DNA of 6,840 bases from Nitrospirota bacterium (GTDB lineage: Bacteria; Nitrospirota; Nitrospiria; Nitrospirales; UBA8639): the NCBI GenBank assembly GCA_020355985.1, contig CP070628.1, positions 1,290,002 to 1,296,841 on the forward strand, read 5' to 3'. Numbering within the stretch: position 1 is the stretch's first letter; each line of letters opens with the position of its first letter. This document shows, piece by piece, positions 1-6,524 of the stretch. The notes below the pieces were generated by a model. The model was given only the letters and a program-made list of their open reading frames with translations, ran no database searches and was not told where the DNA came from. The translations under genes were made by a program, and so were the position numbers.

Positions 1-394
<394 letters not shown>

Positions 395-426
395 TCATAT
401 CTGAATCGGTGAGCCTGACGATAAAA

Positions 427-474
427 AGTGGCTGACCTTTTCCTGACACTTTTTTTGGTGAAAATGAAGCCACT
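427..474. repeat. Imperfect inverted repeat in the mreB-leuC spacer
   Basis: AGTGGCT (427-433) and AGCCACT (468-474) are perfect 7-base complements separated by 34 bases. The interior can form further weak pairing, TTTTC at 438-442 with GAAAA at 460-464, around a run of seven T. It lies 54 bases or more upstream of the mreB start. It could be a regulatory site or part of a leader RNA. The sequence alone does not tell which. Confidence 0.35.
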
Positions 475-586
475 ATTGGGAATCCCTTGAGGCAATGTAG
501 CCTTGTCGACGCTCAGTCGCGTGTTTCACACCTGGCCAGAAAACCGTGGAATAGGTTCAGAGGGTGGATGAGACGAGTCGTTGCTC

Positions 587-608
587 AAATCCGCCTTGTG
601 GATTTTTT
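587..608 (+). terminator. Terminator-like hairpin upstream of leuC (possible attenuator)
   Basis: AAATCCGC (587-594), loop CTT, and GTGGATTT (598-605) form an 8-bp stem with one G-T wobble. The T-run continues to 608, giving six T in a row from 603. The layout fits an intrinsic terminator for rightward transcription only; on the other strand no T-run follows the stem. No rightward gene ends before it, so it would act on a leader transcript of leuCD or end a small RNA. The stem is A-T rich and of modest strength. Confidence 0.45.
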
Positions 609-798
609 ATTGCCAAAAGAGGCAGCGCGGTGGATGCTCAGAAAGCATTAAGAAAAAGTATATCAGAAGTCTCAAAAGACCACAAAGATCCTTTAGCGGC
701 CAAAATTTAATCACGAATATGTGTTGGCGCCTCTTGCTAGTTGGAAGACAAAGGCGATAAATACAAGCCTACCTATTTCTGAGGAGAGGAAGAATTGT

Positions 799-2205
799 AT
801 GGGAAGCCAAACCTTATTTGAGAAAATTTGGAATCAGCATGTGGTGCGTGAAGAGCCTGATGGGACTACATTGCTGTATATCGATCGACATTTAGTGCAT
901 GAAGTGACGTCCCCGCAAGCCTTCGAAGGGCTTCGATTGGCCGAGCGTAAGCCCCGTCGACCGCAAGCCGCTCTTGCCGTCCCTGATCATAATGTTCCCA
1001 CTACCGATCGGACCCTGGGAATTGCCGACCCCATGAGTGCGTTGCAAGTGTCTACCTTGGAACACAATTGCACGGAATTTGGCATCACGTTTTACGGTAT
1101 GCAGGACGTCCGACAAGGCATTGTCCATGTGATTGGTCCAGAACAGGGCTTAACATTACCAGGTATGACTATTGTCTGTGGTGATTCTCACACTTCAACT
1201 CATGGTGCATTTGGGGCCTTGGCGTTCGGCATTGGCACATCGGAAGTGGAACATGTCTTGGCGACGCAATGTTTAGTTCAGAAACGGCCTAAAACCATGG
1301 AAATTCGGGTGGAAGGCAATCTTCCGGATTATTGTTCCTCTAAAGATGTGATTTTAGCAATTATTGGTCGAATTGGAATTGGTGGAGGAATAGGGCATGT
1401 CGTGGAATATACGGGGTCGGTGATCCGGTCATTTTCTATGGAAGGCCGAATGACGCTCTGTAATATGTCAATTGAAGCCGGAGCTCGTGCCGGGCTTGTC
1501 AGTCCTGACGAATCAACTGTGGCGTATGTACAGGGTCGGCCATTGAGTCCCCAAGGCAAGATGTTTGAGCGAGCTAAAGAGGATTGGTTGAAATTACGGA
1601 CTGACCCTGGAGCTCGGTTTGACCAGGTCGTGGAGCTTCGAGGGGAAGACATCCCCCCTCAAGTGACGTGGGGGACAAACCCTGGGATGGTCTCCGATGT
1701 CAATGGAAAGATTCCCGATCCGGCTTTCATCGATGATGACAAGCTTCGATCAGCGACGGAACGAGCCTTAGAATACATGGGGCTTCCTGCCGGAATTCCG
1801 ATCTGTGATATTCAGGTTGATCGGGTGTTTATCGGGTCTTGCACGAATTCACGGATTGAAGATTTGCGGGTCGCCGCCAAGTATGTTCGAGGAAAACATG
1901 TTGCCGCCAGTGTTCAAGCCATGGTGGTGCCTGGGTCCGGCTTGGTCAAACACCAAGCTGAAGAGGAGGGCCTCGATCGGATTTTTCGGGAAGCCGGTTT
2001 TGAATGGCGAGAGCCAGGCTGCAGTATGTGTCTGGCTATGAACGCTGACGTGTTGACTCCAGGTGAGCGCTGTGCATCCACGAGTAATCGAAATTTCGAA
2101 GGGCGTCAAGGAAAAGGGGGGCGGACGCATTTGGTTTCCCCTGCCATGGCCGCCGCTGCTGCGGTGAAGGGACATTTTGTGGACATTCGAGACTGGGGGG
2201 CGTGA
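799..2205 (+). CDS. leuC: 3-isopropylmalate dehydratase large subunit (LeuC)
   Basis: With LeuD this forms isopropylmalate isomerase, a cytosolic [4Fe-4S] enzyme that converts 2-isopropylmalate to 3-isopropylmalate, the second step of leucine synthesis. The 468-residue product matches the bacterial family length (about 466). The three cluster ligands are visible: Cys348 in [12 protein letters not shown], and Cys408 and Cys411 in [13 protein letters not shown] (the family more often has NPD at that end). Other signatures are [20 protein letters not shown] near 119-138, [20 protein letters not shown] near 213-232 and [18 protein letters not shown] near 431-448. The segment [10 protein letters not shown] near 192-201 departs from the usual GTAGGTGYV pattern. 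I chose ATG 799 because GAGGAGAGG at 781-789 sits just upstream and [11 protein letters not shown] is the normal N-terminus; an in-frame GTG at 721 would add 26 unrelated residues. leuD follows after 64 bases. Confidence 0.97.
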   Translation: MGSQTLFEKIWNQHVVREEPDGTTLLYIDRHLVHEVTSPQAFEGLRLAERKPRRPQAALAVPDHNVPTTDRTLGIADPMSALQVSTLEHNCTEFGITFYGMQDVRQGIVHVIGPEQGLTLPGMTIVCGDSHTSTHGAFGALAFGIGTSEVEHVLATQCLVQKRPKTMEIRVEGNLPDYCSSKDVILAIIGRIGIGGGIGHVVEYTGSVIRSFSMEGRMTLCNMSIEAGARAGLVSPDESTVAYVQGRPLSPQGKMFERAKEDWLKLRTDPGARFDQVVELRGEDIPPQVTWGTNPGMVSDVNGKIPDPAFIDDDKLRSATERALEYMGLPAGIPICDIQVDRVFIGSCTNSRIEDLRVAAKYVRGKHVAASVQAMVVPGSGLVKHQAEEEGLDRIFREAGFEWREPGCSMCLAMNADVLTPGERCASTSNRNFEGRQGKGGRTHLVSPAMAAAAAVKGHFVDIRDWGA

Positions 2206-2269
2206 ACTGGTTTGGGTAAAAGAATTTGAGTTCCCTCGACACCAATTTTGTGAAAACCTGGAGAAAGCG

Positions 2270-2893
2270 ATGCAAGCCTTTACGACTTTAACGGGGACGG
2301 TGGCTCCCTTAAACCGAGGTGATGTGGATACGGATCAAATTATCCCGAAGCAATACTTAAAGACCATTCACCGGACGGGTCTCAAAGAAGGATTATTTGC
2401 AGATTGGCGTTCTCGGGCAGACGGGTCGCCTGATCCTGAATTTTTTACAAATCAATCTCGGTATCAGAATGCCTCAATTCTACTGACTGGGGAAAATTTC
2501 GGGTGTGGATCTTCTAGAGAGCATGCCCCCTGGGCGTTATTGGACTATGGCATTCGTTCTATTCTGGCACCAAGTTTTGCAGATATTTTTTATAATAACT
2601 GCTTCCAAAATGGCATTCTTCCGGTAGTCTTAACTCCCAAGGAAATCCAAACTCTTTTTGATCGAACAGATTCTCAAGATCACTATCAGATAACCGTAGA
2701 TTTGCCTCAACAAGTCGTTCTGCTTCCAGAGGGGGAACGCTATGCGTTTACCGTCGATCCGTTTCGCAAGGATTGCCTGATCAAGGGGCTAGATGGAATT
2801 GGCTTGACTCTGCAACATGAAGCGGCCATTTCTGACTACGAATCACGCCGCGGGAAGGAGGTTCCTTGGTTATTTCAAGACCAATGGGCGTAA
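2270..2893 (+). CDS. leuD: 3-isopropylmalate dehydratase small subunit (LeuD)
   Basis: This is the small (swivel-domain) subunit of isopropylmalate isomerase. It partners LeuC and supplies substrate-recognition residues. At 207 residues it is close to the usual 200 or so. Signatures in order are NRGDVDTDQIIPKQYLK at 15-31, ENFGCGSSREHAPWAL at 75-90, and APSFADIFYNNCFQNGILP at 100-118. ATG 2270 follows GGAG at 2260-2263 with six bases between, and MQAFTTLTGTVAPLNR is the normal N-terminus. The frame is open further upstream to a GTG at 2177 that overlaps the end of leuC, but those residues are not LeuD-like. It lies in the same direction as leuC, 64 bases downstream, so it is almost certainly cotranscribed. 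No leuB or leuA is within the window. Confidence 0.97.
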   Translation: MQAFTTLTGTVAPLNRGDVDTDQIIPKQYLKTIHRTGLKEGLFADWRSRADGSPDPEFFTNQSRYQNASILLTGENFGCGSSREHAPWALLDYGIRSILAPSFADIFYNNCFQNGILPVVLTPKEIQTLFDRTDSQDHYQITVDLPQQVVLLPEGERYAFTVDPFRKDCLIKGLDGIGLTLQHEAAISDYESRRGKEVPWLFQDQWA

Positions 2894-3139
2894 GCTAAAT
2901 TGGGGTTTGCCATTCACCATGTTCCCTCTGACTTCGGATTGAAAAGCCTAGCCTCTCGCTAAAGGTAATCCAGCGAATTCTCTTCATCGAATGCCGGAGG
3001 TTAACGGGGGTTTCCCCCTCGAGCCCTAAGCCCTTCATCGCTGACTTACCCTTTTTGTCTTTACGCGCCTCCCCTGTTATTTTGGATATATCTTTGGCTT
3101 GTGACCGACATCGTTCTGATCTCCAGACTTTCTGATCTG
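2894..3139. other. Spacer between leuD and the DUF1538 cluster
   Basis: I see no gene here. A GC hairpin, GGGGG (3006-3010), loop TTT, CCCCC (3014-3018), lacks a following T-run, so it is not a standard intrinsic terminator for leuCD. A weak promoter-like pair, TTGTCT (3055-3060) and TATTTT (3078-3083) with 17 bases between, matches the sigma-70 consensus at four of six positions in each box. It would start transcripts around 3090, shortly before the ATG at 3140. The promoter is a guess. Confidence 0.35.
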
Positions 3140-3865
3140 ATGCTCAAAATTTTTCTTAAATCCTTTCTAGGGAGCTTTTACGATCTTCTCCCTATTGTTT
3201 TGGTCATCGGGTTTTTTCAATTGGCTGTTTTGCAACAACCGATTCCCAATCTACTGGAAATCCTGATCGGATCCTTCTTCGTCCTCATTGGCCTGACGCT
3301 ATTTGTGCAGGGATTGGAGATGGGTTTGTTTCCACTCGGGGAATCGCTGGCTTTTGCGTTTGCCAGAAAAGGGAGTTTAACCTGGTTGTTGATATTTGCA
3401 TTTGCCCTGGGATTTGGGACTACAGTGGCGGAGCCTGCCTTGATTGCCGTAGCTGATGAAGCAGCCAAGGTTGCCGCAGAAAGCAGGGTGATTGATGCCA
3501 CGGAGCAGGCCCTTACTGACTATGCCTTTGGTCTTCGCTTAACCGTTGCTTTGTCGGTCGGATTCGCCATCGTCATAGGGGTCTTACGAATTGTTCGCGG
3601 ATGGCCCGTGCAGTATTTGATTATCGGTGGGTATCTTGGAGTGATTATTATGACTGTCTTCGCACCCCCAGAGATTATTGGTATCGCCTATGACTCAGGT
3701 GGCGTGACAACCTCAACCATTACCGTTCCGCTCGTGACTGCTCTTGGAGTTGGGCTGGCCTCTTCGATTCGAGGACGCAATCCAATGATTGATGGATTTG
3801 GGTTGATTGCCTTTGCTTCCCTAACCCCAATGATATTCGTAATGGCGTACGGGATGATTGGGTAA
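3140..3865 (+). CDS. DUF1538 family integral membrane protein, first copy
   Basis: This is a very hydrophobic inner-membrane protein of 241 residues with about seven predicted membrane spans. I recognise it as DUF1538; no transport substrate is established that I know of. Conserved-looking motifs are [13 protein letters not shown] at 55-67, [15 protein letters not shown] at 91-105 with a buried Glu98, [14 protein letters not shown] at 184-197 with Asp185, and [13 protein letters not shown] at 218-230. Charged and small polar residues inside apparent helices suggest a transport path. Start: neither candidate has a clear ribosome site. ATG 3140 makes the distance to the first LPI motif (residues 17-19) identical to that of the second copy, so I prefer it. 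GTG 3101 would add 13 residues. The second copy begins four bases after the stop, which points to coupled translation and probably a heteromeric complex. Confidence 0.85.
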   Translation: MLKIFLKSFLGSFYDLLPIVLVIGFFQLAVLQQPIPNLLEILIGSFFVLIGLTLFVQGLEMGLFPLGESLAFAFARKGSLTWLLIFAFALGFGTTVAEPALIAVADEAAKVAAESRVIDATEQALTDYAFGLRLTVALSVGFAIVIGVLRIVRGWPVQYLIIGGYLGVIIMTVFAPPEIIGIAYDSGGVTTSTITVPLVTALGVGLASSIRGRNPMIDGFGLIAFASLTPMIFVMAYGMIG

Positions 3866-4567
3866 CGACATGGGGCAGAATCTCTCCCTAACGTTTTGGT
3901 CGACGATTGCCGATGTGCTGCCAATCGCGTTAATCATTGTTGGATTTCAGAGTCTGGTCATCCGTCGTCCGATACCTAACCTAAGCAGGGTGGGGCTTGG
4001 CTTCATGTATGTTTTGGTAGGGCTGGCACTTTTTTTACAGGGGCTGGAGATGGCGCTATTTCCTATAGGAAAACTCATGGCACAGCAATTAACCGCACCA
4101 GAGTTTATTACAGGATTGCCACAGACGGGCGGAGCCATAAGAACGCTGGATTGGAGTCAATACCTCTGGGTCTATGTGTTTGCCTTGGCAATTGGCTTTT
4201 CCACGACTGTCGCTGAACCTTCGTTGTTAGCCGTAGCCCTGAAAGCTCATCAAGTCTCAGGTGGGGTAATTGGCGTATGGGGTTTGCGAATAGCGGTGGC
4301 GATTGGTGTGGCAATCGGGATTACGCTGGGAACGTACCGTATTATTACCGGAACCCCTTTGCACTGGTACATCATAGTTGGATATGCGATTGTGATAGTT
4401 CAAACTCTCTTCGCCCCACGAATGATTGTCCCCTTAGCCTATGATTCTGGTGGGGTCACCACCTCCACTGTGACGGTTCCCCTAGTGGTGGCCTTAGGGT
4501 TGGGGTTGGCCAGCACTGTGCCAGGACGCAATCCGGTGTTTGATGGATTTGGGTTGATTGCCTTTGC
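3789..4567 (+). repeat. 28-bp identical DNA tract shared by the two DUF1538 genes
   Basis: Bases 3789-3816 and 4540-4567 are identical over 28 bp, in the region coding for [10 protein letters not shown]. Just upstream, AGGACGCAATCC is also shared (3772-3783 and 4523-4534). The [10 protein letters not shown] region is similar but differs at many third codon positions. The patch therefore stands out from the general level of divergence between the copies. Confidence 0.8.
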
Positions 4568-4637
4568 CAGTTTGTTCCCAATAATTACCGTAATGGCCTA
4601 CGCGCAACTTTCTGCCTGGTGGGCTAAACCGCAATAA
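3870..4637 (+). CDS. DUF1538 family integral membrane protein, second copy
   Basis: This is the paralogue of the preceding gene: 255 residues, again about seven membrane spans, and alignable throughout. Shared motifs sit at the same spacing early on (LPI 17-19, QGLEM 57-61), then STTVAEPSLLAVA at 111-123 with Glu116, [14 protein letters not shown] at 191-204 with Asp192, and [13 protein letters not shown] at 225-237. It differs by a longer loop at about 72-96 and a shorter one after the AEP motif, where the first copy carries a charged stretch with DEAAK and [10 protein letters not shown]. The end is short and cytosolic-looking (SAWWAKPQ). ATG 3870 gives the best alignment with the first copy; a TTG at 3858 would overlap the upstream gene. 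Related proteins exist that carry two DUF1538 units in one chain (from memory), which fits a two-subunit complex here. The PII-like gene follows after 22 bases. Confidence 0.86.
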   Translation: MGQNLSLTFWSTIADVLPIALIIVGFQSLVIRRPIPNLSRVGLGFMYVLVGLALFLQGLEMALFPIGKLMAQQLTAPEFITGLPQTGGAIRTLDWSQYLWVYVFALAIGFSTTVAEPSLLAVALKAHQVSGGVIGVWGLRIAVAIGVAIGITLGTYRIITGTPLHWYIIVGYAIVIVQTLFAPRMIVPLAYDSGGVTTSTVTVPLVVALGLGLASTVPGRNPVFDGFGLIAFASLFPIITVMAYAQLSAWWAKPQ

Positions 4638-4659
4638 ACCTTTGCTGGGGAGCGATGTT

Positions 4660-5010
4660 ATGCATTTTAAATTAATCTGTGCGTTTGTCCAAGATGACAA
4701 AACTACTGCGGTGATGAATGCGGCACGGGAAAAAGGTGCTACGGGTGCCACGGTCATTACCAGTGCACATGGCGAAGGCTTGGAGGTGGCAAAAACATTT
4801 TTTGGGCTGAGTCTGGAAACACAACGGGATGTCCTCCTTTTTCTAGTGGAGGAACATTTATCCCGAGAAATATTGGAATCAATTGCCACCATGGGCGAAT
4901 TCGATGTCAAGCCTGGAACCGGGATCGCATTTCAGGTTGATGTGGAAGATGCGGTGGGCGTAGTGCATCAAATGGCCAAACTCAGAGACGTCGTGGAGGA
5001 AGAGCTATGA
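4660..5010 (+). CDS. PII-like (GlnB-fold) regulatory protein
   Basis: This is a 116-residue protein with the length and layout of the PII superfamily, whose trimers bind nucleotides between subunits and regulate partner proteins, often membrane transporters. Strand 1 is MHFKLICAFVQ, followed by a helix (DKTTAVMNAAREKGA) and GATGATVITSAHGEG at 26-40, matching the PII pattern GxTGxTV...GxG. VDVEDAVGVV at 93-102 corresponds to the last core strand. The T-loop segment at about 38-56 is unlike GlnB/GlnK: the uridylylated Tyr and its surroundings are missing, so it is a PII-like protein and not a classical nitrogen sensor. GGGGAG at 4647-4652 precedes ATG 4660 by seven bases, ruling out the in-frame TTG at 4642. 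Its stop overlaps the next start (ATGA). The position after two transporter-like genes suggests that these are its targets, by analogy with AmtB-GlnK and SbtA-SbtB. Confidence 0.82.
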   Translation: MHFKLICAFVQDDKTTAVMNAAREKGATGATVITSAHGEGLEVAKTFFGLSLETQRDVLLFLVEEHLSREILESIATMGEFDVKPGTGIAFQVDVEDAVGVVHQMAKLRDVVEEEL

Positions 5011-5411
5011 AACAGGGCGAATTGGTCTGCGTAAAAGATGTTATGAAAACTCAGTTTGATTTGATTCACGGCATTGAAACTGTAGCGGATGCCCTGCGCC
5101 AGGCTTCGCACTTGGAAACGGAATGCCTTATCGTGGACCGTCGGAATGACACTGACGAATATGGGATCGTGCTGTTGTCCGATATTGCCAAAAAAGTTTT
5201 AGGGGCTAATAAAGCCGCAGATCGGGTCAACGTCTATGAGATCATGAGTAAACCGGTCGTATCTGTAGACCCGGAAATGGATATTCGGTATTGCGCCCGC
5301 CTATTTGAACGGTTCGGTCTTACCTTAACTCCCGTAATTCAAAACCGTACCGTAGTGGGTGTGGTGAGCTACCGAGATATTGTCTTACGTGGATTACGCG
5401 ACCGGTTGTGA
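5007..5411 (+). CDS. Two-CBS-domain protein
   Basis: This is a stand-alone Bateman module of 134 residues with no attached enzyme domain. CBS1 is at about 8-66 (VKDVMKTQFDLIHGIETVADAL...YGIVLLSDIAKK) and CBS2 at about 75-130 (VNVYEIMSKPVVSVDPEMDI...VVGVVSYRDIVLRGL). CBS2 keeps the G-h-h-S/T-x-x-D nucleotide-ribose motif as GVVSYRD (Ser121, Asp124). CBS1 has Leu56 at the Ser/Thr position, so perhaps only one adenosine-nucleotide site is functional. The start lies inside the stop of the PII-like gene (ATGA, 5007-5010), which indicates translational coupling and probably a shared complex. Such proteins usually dimerise and sense AMP, ADP, ATP or related nucleotides. The ligand here is not known. 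No clear terminator follows the gene. Confidence 0.88.
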   Translation: MKQGELVCVKDVMKTQFDLIHGIETVADALRQASHLETECLIVDRRNDTDEYGIVLLSDIAKKVLGANKAADRVNVYEIMSKPVVSVDPEMDIRYCARLFERFGLTLTPVIQNRTVVGVVSYRDIVLRGLRDRL

Positions 5412-5464
5412 TTGAGAGTACGTTCTCTTGCTTGTGGCTATCCTTGGTTGGTGGTTCGGGAAAA

Positions 5465-5521
5465 GCAGGTTAATAAATGCCAGTGGCTTGGCATGTCCAA
5501 CAGTACGTTTTGCCAACCTGC
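5465..5521 (+). promoter_or_regulatory. Nested inverted repeats in the spacer before the DUF336 gene (possible structured leader)
   Basis: GCAGGTT (5465-5471) and AACCTGC (5515-5521) are perfect complements. Inside them ATGCCA (5477-5482) pairs with TGGCAT (5489-5494) across a six-base loop. TTGGC (5488-5492) can instead pair with GCCAA (5512-5516), which excludes both the inner hairpin and part of the outer stem. The element ends 55 bases before the start codon. It resembles a structured 5' leader or an operator. I recognise no known riboswitch family. Confidence 0.35.
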
Positions 5522-5575
5522 ATGCTATGTCTCGTAATGGGAATGTACCCCAAATGGTTCATGAAGGAGGAGCGA

Positions 5576-6115
5576 ATGTATTACCAAGTGAGAAAAATGT
5601 TATGGCGTTCTGACGTTAGGATGTTTGCAGCCGGATGTGTGTTCGTCTTCTCAGGGATAGGATTGGGTTGGGCAAATACCGGGTTGCCCAAGGAGTCATT
5701 CTTGCCTTTGACATTGGCCCAGAAGGCTGCCAATGCTGCTTTAGCCAAATGTGAGGAAGGAAGGTACAAGGTGAGTGTGGCGTTGGTTGATCGGGGAGGA
5801 AATGTGAAAGTCCTTCTGCGTGGGGATGGGGCCGGACCTCATACTCAGGATAGTAGCGTCAGGAAAGCCTATACCGCTTCCAGCATACGACGTTCTACTC
5901 AGGAATTAGCAGAATTGATTGTCAAAATCCCCTATCTTCAATCCCTGCAAGATATGAATGAGCGGATATTAATTCTTGGAGGGGGATTGCCCGTCGTGAT
6001 AGAGAATGAAGTTGTGGGTGGCATTGGAGTGGGGGGAGCACCTGGAACCCAATTAGATGAAGCGTGTGCGTTAGCCGGCTTAACGAGCATCGGAGCAAAA
6101 CCTTCCATAGAATAA
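5576..6115 (+). CDS. Exported DUF336 (HbpS/GlcG-like) protein
   Basis: The 179-residue product has an N-terminal signal-peptide-like region: basic YYQVRK and RSDVR, hydrophobic core MFAAGCVFVFSGIGLG at 16-31, and likely cleavage after GWA at 31-33. It is followed by one DUF336 domain. Domain hallmarks are LTLAQKAANAAL near 45-56, VSVALVDRGGNVKVLLRGDGA at 66-86, RKAYTASSIRRST at 96-108, and LGGGLPVVIENEVVGGIGVGGAPG at 134-157. Members include HbpS, which binds haem, and GlcG, found with glycolate oxidation genes; many have no known role. It is likely periplasmic. The start follows AAGGAGG (5564-5570) with five bases between, the strongest ribosome site in the window. An earlier in-frame ATG at 5477 would place 33 residues before the signal peptide and is rejected. 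It is separated by 164 bases from the CBS gene, so a separate transcript is possible. Confidence 0.88.
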   Translation: MYYQVRKMLWRSDVRMFAAGCVFVFSGIGLGWANTGLPKESFLPLTLAQKAANAALAKCEEGRYKVSVALVDRGGNVKVLLRGDGAGPHTQDSSVRKAYTASSIRRSTQELAELIVKIPYLQSLQDMNERILILGGGLPVVIENEVVGGIGVGGAPGTQLDEACALAGLTSIGAKPSIE

Positions 6116-6260
6116 GAGGTTGAGTTTCTGTGATTAGCAATAGGACGGAAAGAAATAAAATGCCACAAAATATGAATTGAGTAACAAGTACAAGAGGATT
6201 GATTCGCAAAAATATAAGAATAATTGGTGGCTGTGCCACAATGTCGGCAAGTGAGTTTTT

Positions 6261-6274
6261 GAGGCTAAAGCCTC
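6261..6274. repeat. Perfect hairpin GAGGCT-AA-AGCCTC
   Basis: The two 6-base arms (6261-6266 and 6269-6274) are exact complements. In RNA they would form a 5-bp stem with a TAAA loop. It lies 30 bases after another small perfect hairpin (6227-6239) in the spacer. Neither strand shows the T-run expected after a terminator stem, so the function is unassigned. Confidence 0.4.
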
Positions 6275-6369
6275 CATTGTATCGACCGATAAGAGCACGT
6301 GACAAAATAAGTTGAGTGAATCTTCAGATCAACAAAGGAGACAACCTAATTCAAGAAGCATTCTAGCAA

Positions 6370-6375
6370 CATAAT
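6370..6375 (+). promoter_or_regulatory. Candidate -10 box for the riboswitch transcript
   Basis: CATAAT matches the sigma-70 -10 consensus at five of six positions and would start RNA near 6382, a few bases before the 5' strand of the riboswitch P1 stem. No matching -35 box is seen 16-18 bases upstream, so this rests on position and the single box. Confidence 0.25.
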
Positions 6376-6387
6376 AAAAATAGTGGC

Positions 6388-6476
6388 CTCTTTCCGACAA
6401 AGGCAAACCCATTGTGAGGTGGGGACGCAAAGCCACGGGTCAGAATATTCTGATAGCCGGGTTACCGAAGAAAGAG
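6388..6476 (+). ncRNA. Cyclic di-GMP-I (GEMM-I) riboswitch aptamer
   Basis: The conserved class I core is plainly visible. It contains AGGCAAACC (6401-6409), then GGGACGCAAAGCC (6421-6433), then TAGCCGGGTTACCG (6454-6467). Helices can be drawn from the bases. P1 pairs CTCTTTC (6388-6394) with GAAAGAG (6470-6476), seven perfect pairs. A hairpin pairs CCCATT (6408-6413) with GGTGGG (6418-6423) and is capped by the GNRA tetraloop GTGA, as needed for docking in this class. The third hairpin has arms TCAGA (6440-6444) and TCTGA (6449-6453) around ATAT. The element lies directly upstream of the exported fibronectin-type gene and should bind c-di-GMP to control it. The recognition rests on the class I consensus as I know it, without a covariance-model search. 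Confidence 0.95.
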
Positions 6477-6501
6477 AAACGATGATGGATCGGGATTGGG
6501 G

Positions 6502-6518
6502 CCTCTTATTGAAGGAGG
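6502..6518 (+). promoter_or_regulatory. Riboswitch expression platform: hairpin masking the ribosome site
   Basis: CCTCTT (6502-6507), loop ATTG, pairs with AAGGAGG (6512-6518), leaving one bulged G, and so buries the whole Shine-Dalgarno sequence of the next gene, six bases before its ATG. AAGAG (6472-6476), the 3' strand of aptamer P1, can instead pair with CTCTT (6503-6507). P1 formation and the ribosome-site hairpin can therefore coexist, while the antisequestering pair needs P1 open. The predicted logic is translation off when c-di-GMP is bound. This is inferred from pairing only. Confidence 0.65.
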
Positions 6519-6524
6519 TATCCC

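Larger units (their letters stand above)
6116..6387. other. Spacer after the DUF336 gene with hairpins, no gene
   Basis: This A-T rich stretch of about 270 bases has no convincing gene on either strand. Small inverted repeats are GTGGC-TGT-GCCAC (6227-6239), GAGGCT-AA-AGCCTC (6261-6274) and TATCG-AC-CGATA (6280-6291). None is followed by a T-run in the rightward direction; the T-run at 6256-6260 lies before the second hairpin. CATAAT at 6370-6375 is a reasonable -10 box for a transcript beginning just before the riboswitch, but I see no good -35 at the right distance. Confidence 0.5.

Noticed and set aside
540..600. T-box leader (AGGGTGG at 561-567) before leuC
   Set aside because: The diagnostic continuation ACCGCG is missing and I found no specifier stem with a Leu codon, so only a seven-base resemblance remains.
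564..710. GTG-initiated 48-residue frame in the mreB-leuC spacer, ending in a charged lysine-rich segment
   Set aside because: It has no convincing ribosome site, runs through a terminator-like hairpin and resembles nothing I know. It could be a gene remnant, but the sequence does not support calling it.
721..798. GTG start of leuC at 721
   Set aside because: The added 26 residues are not LeuC-like, and a good ribosome site directly precedes ATG 799.
3006..3018. GGGGG-TTT-CCCCC as the leuCD terminator
   Set aside because: It has only five pairs and is followed by TCGAG with no T-run.
5428..5613. 61-residue frame between the CBS and DUF336 genes
   Set aside because: It uses a non-ATG start without a ribosome site, overlaps the DUF336 signal peptide in another frame and has no recognisable content.
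5922..6305. 127-residue minus-strand frame with a hydrophobic stretch
   Set aside because: More than half of it is antisense to the well-supported DUF336 gene and it matches no known family, so the hydrophobic stretch is probably incidental.
6199..6315. Short plus-strand frame through the hairpins (TTG 6199 or ATG 6241 to TGA 6315)
   Set aside because: It has no ribosome site, no family resemblance and is only 24-38 residues long.
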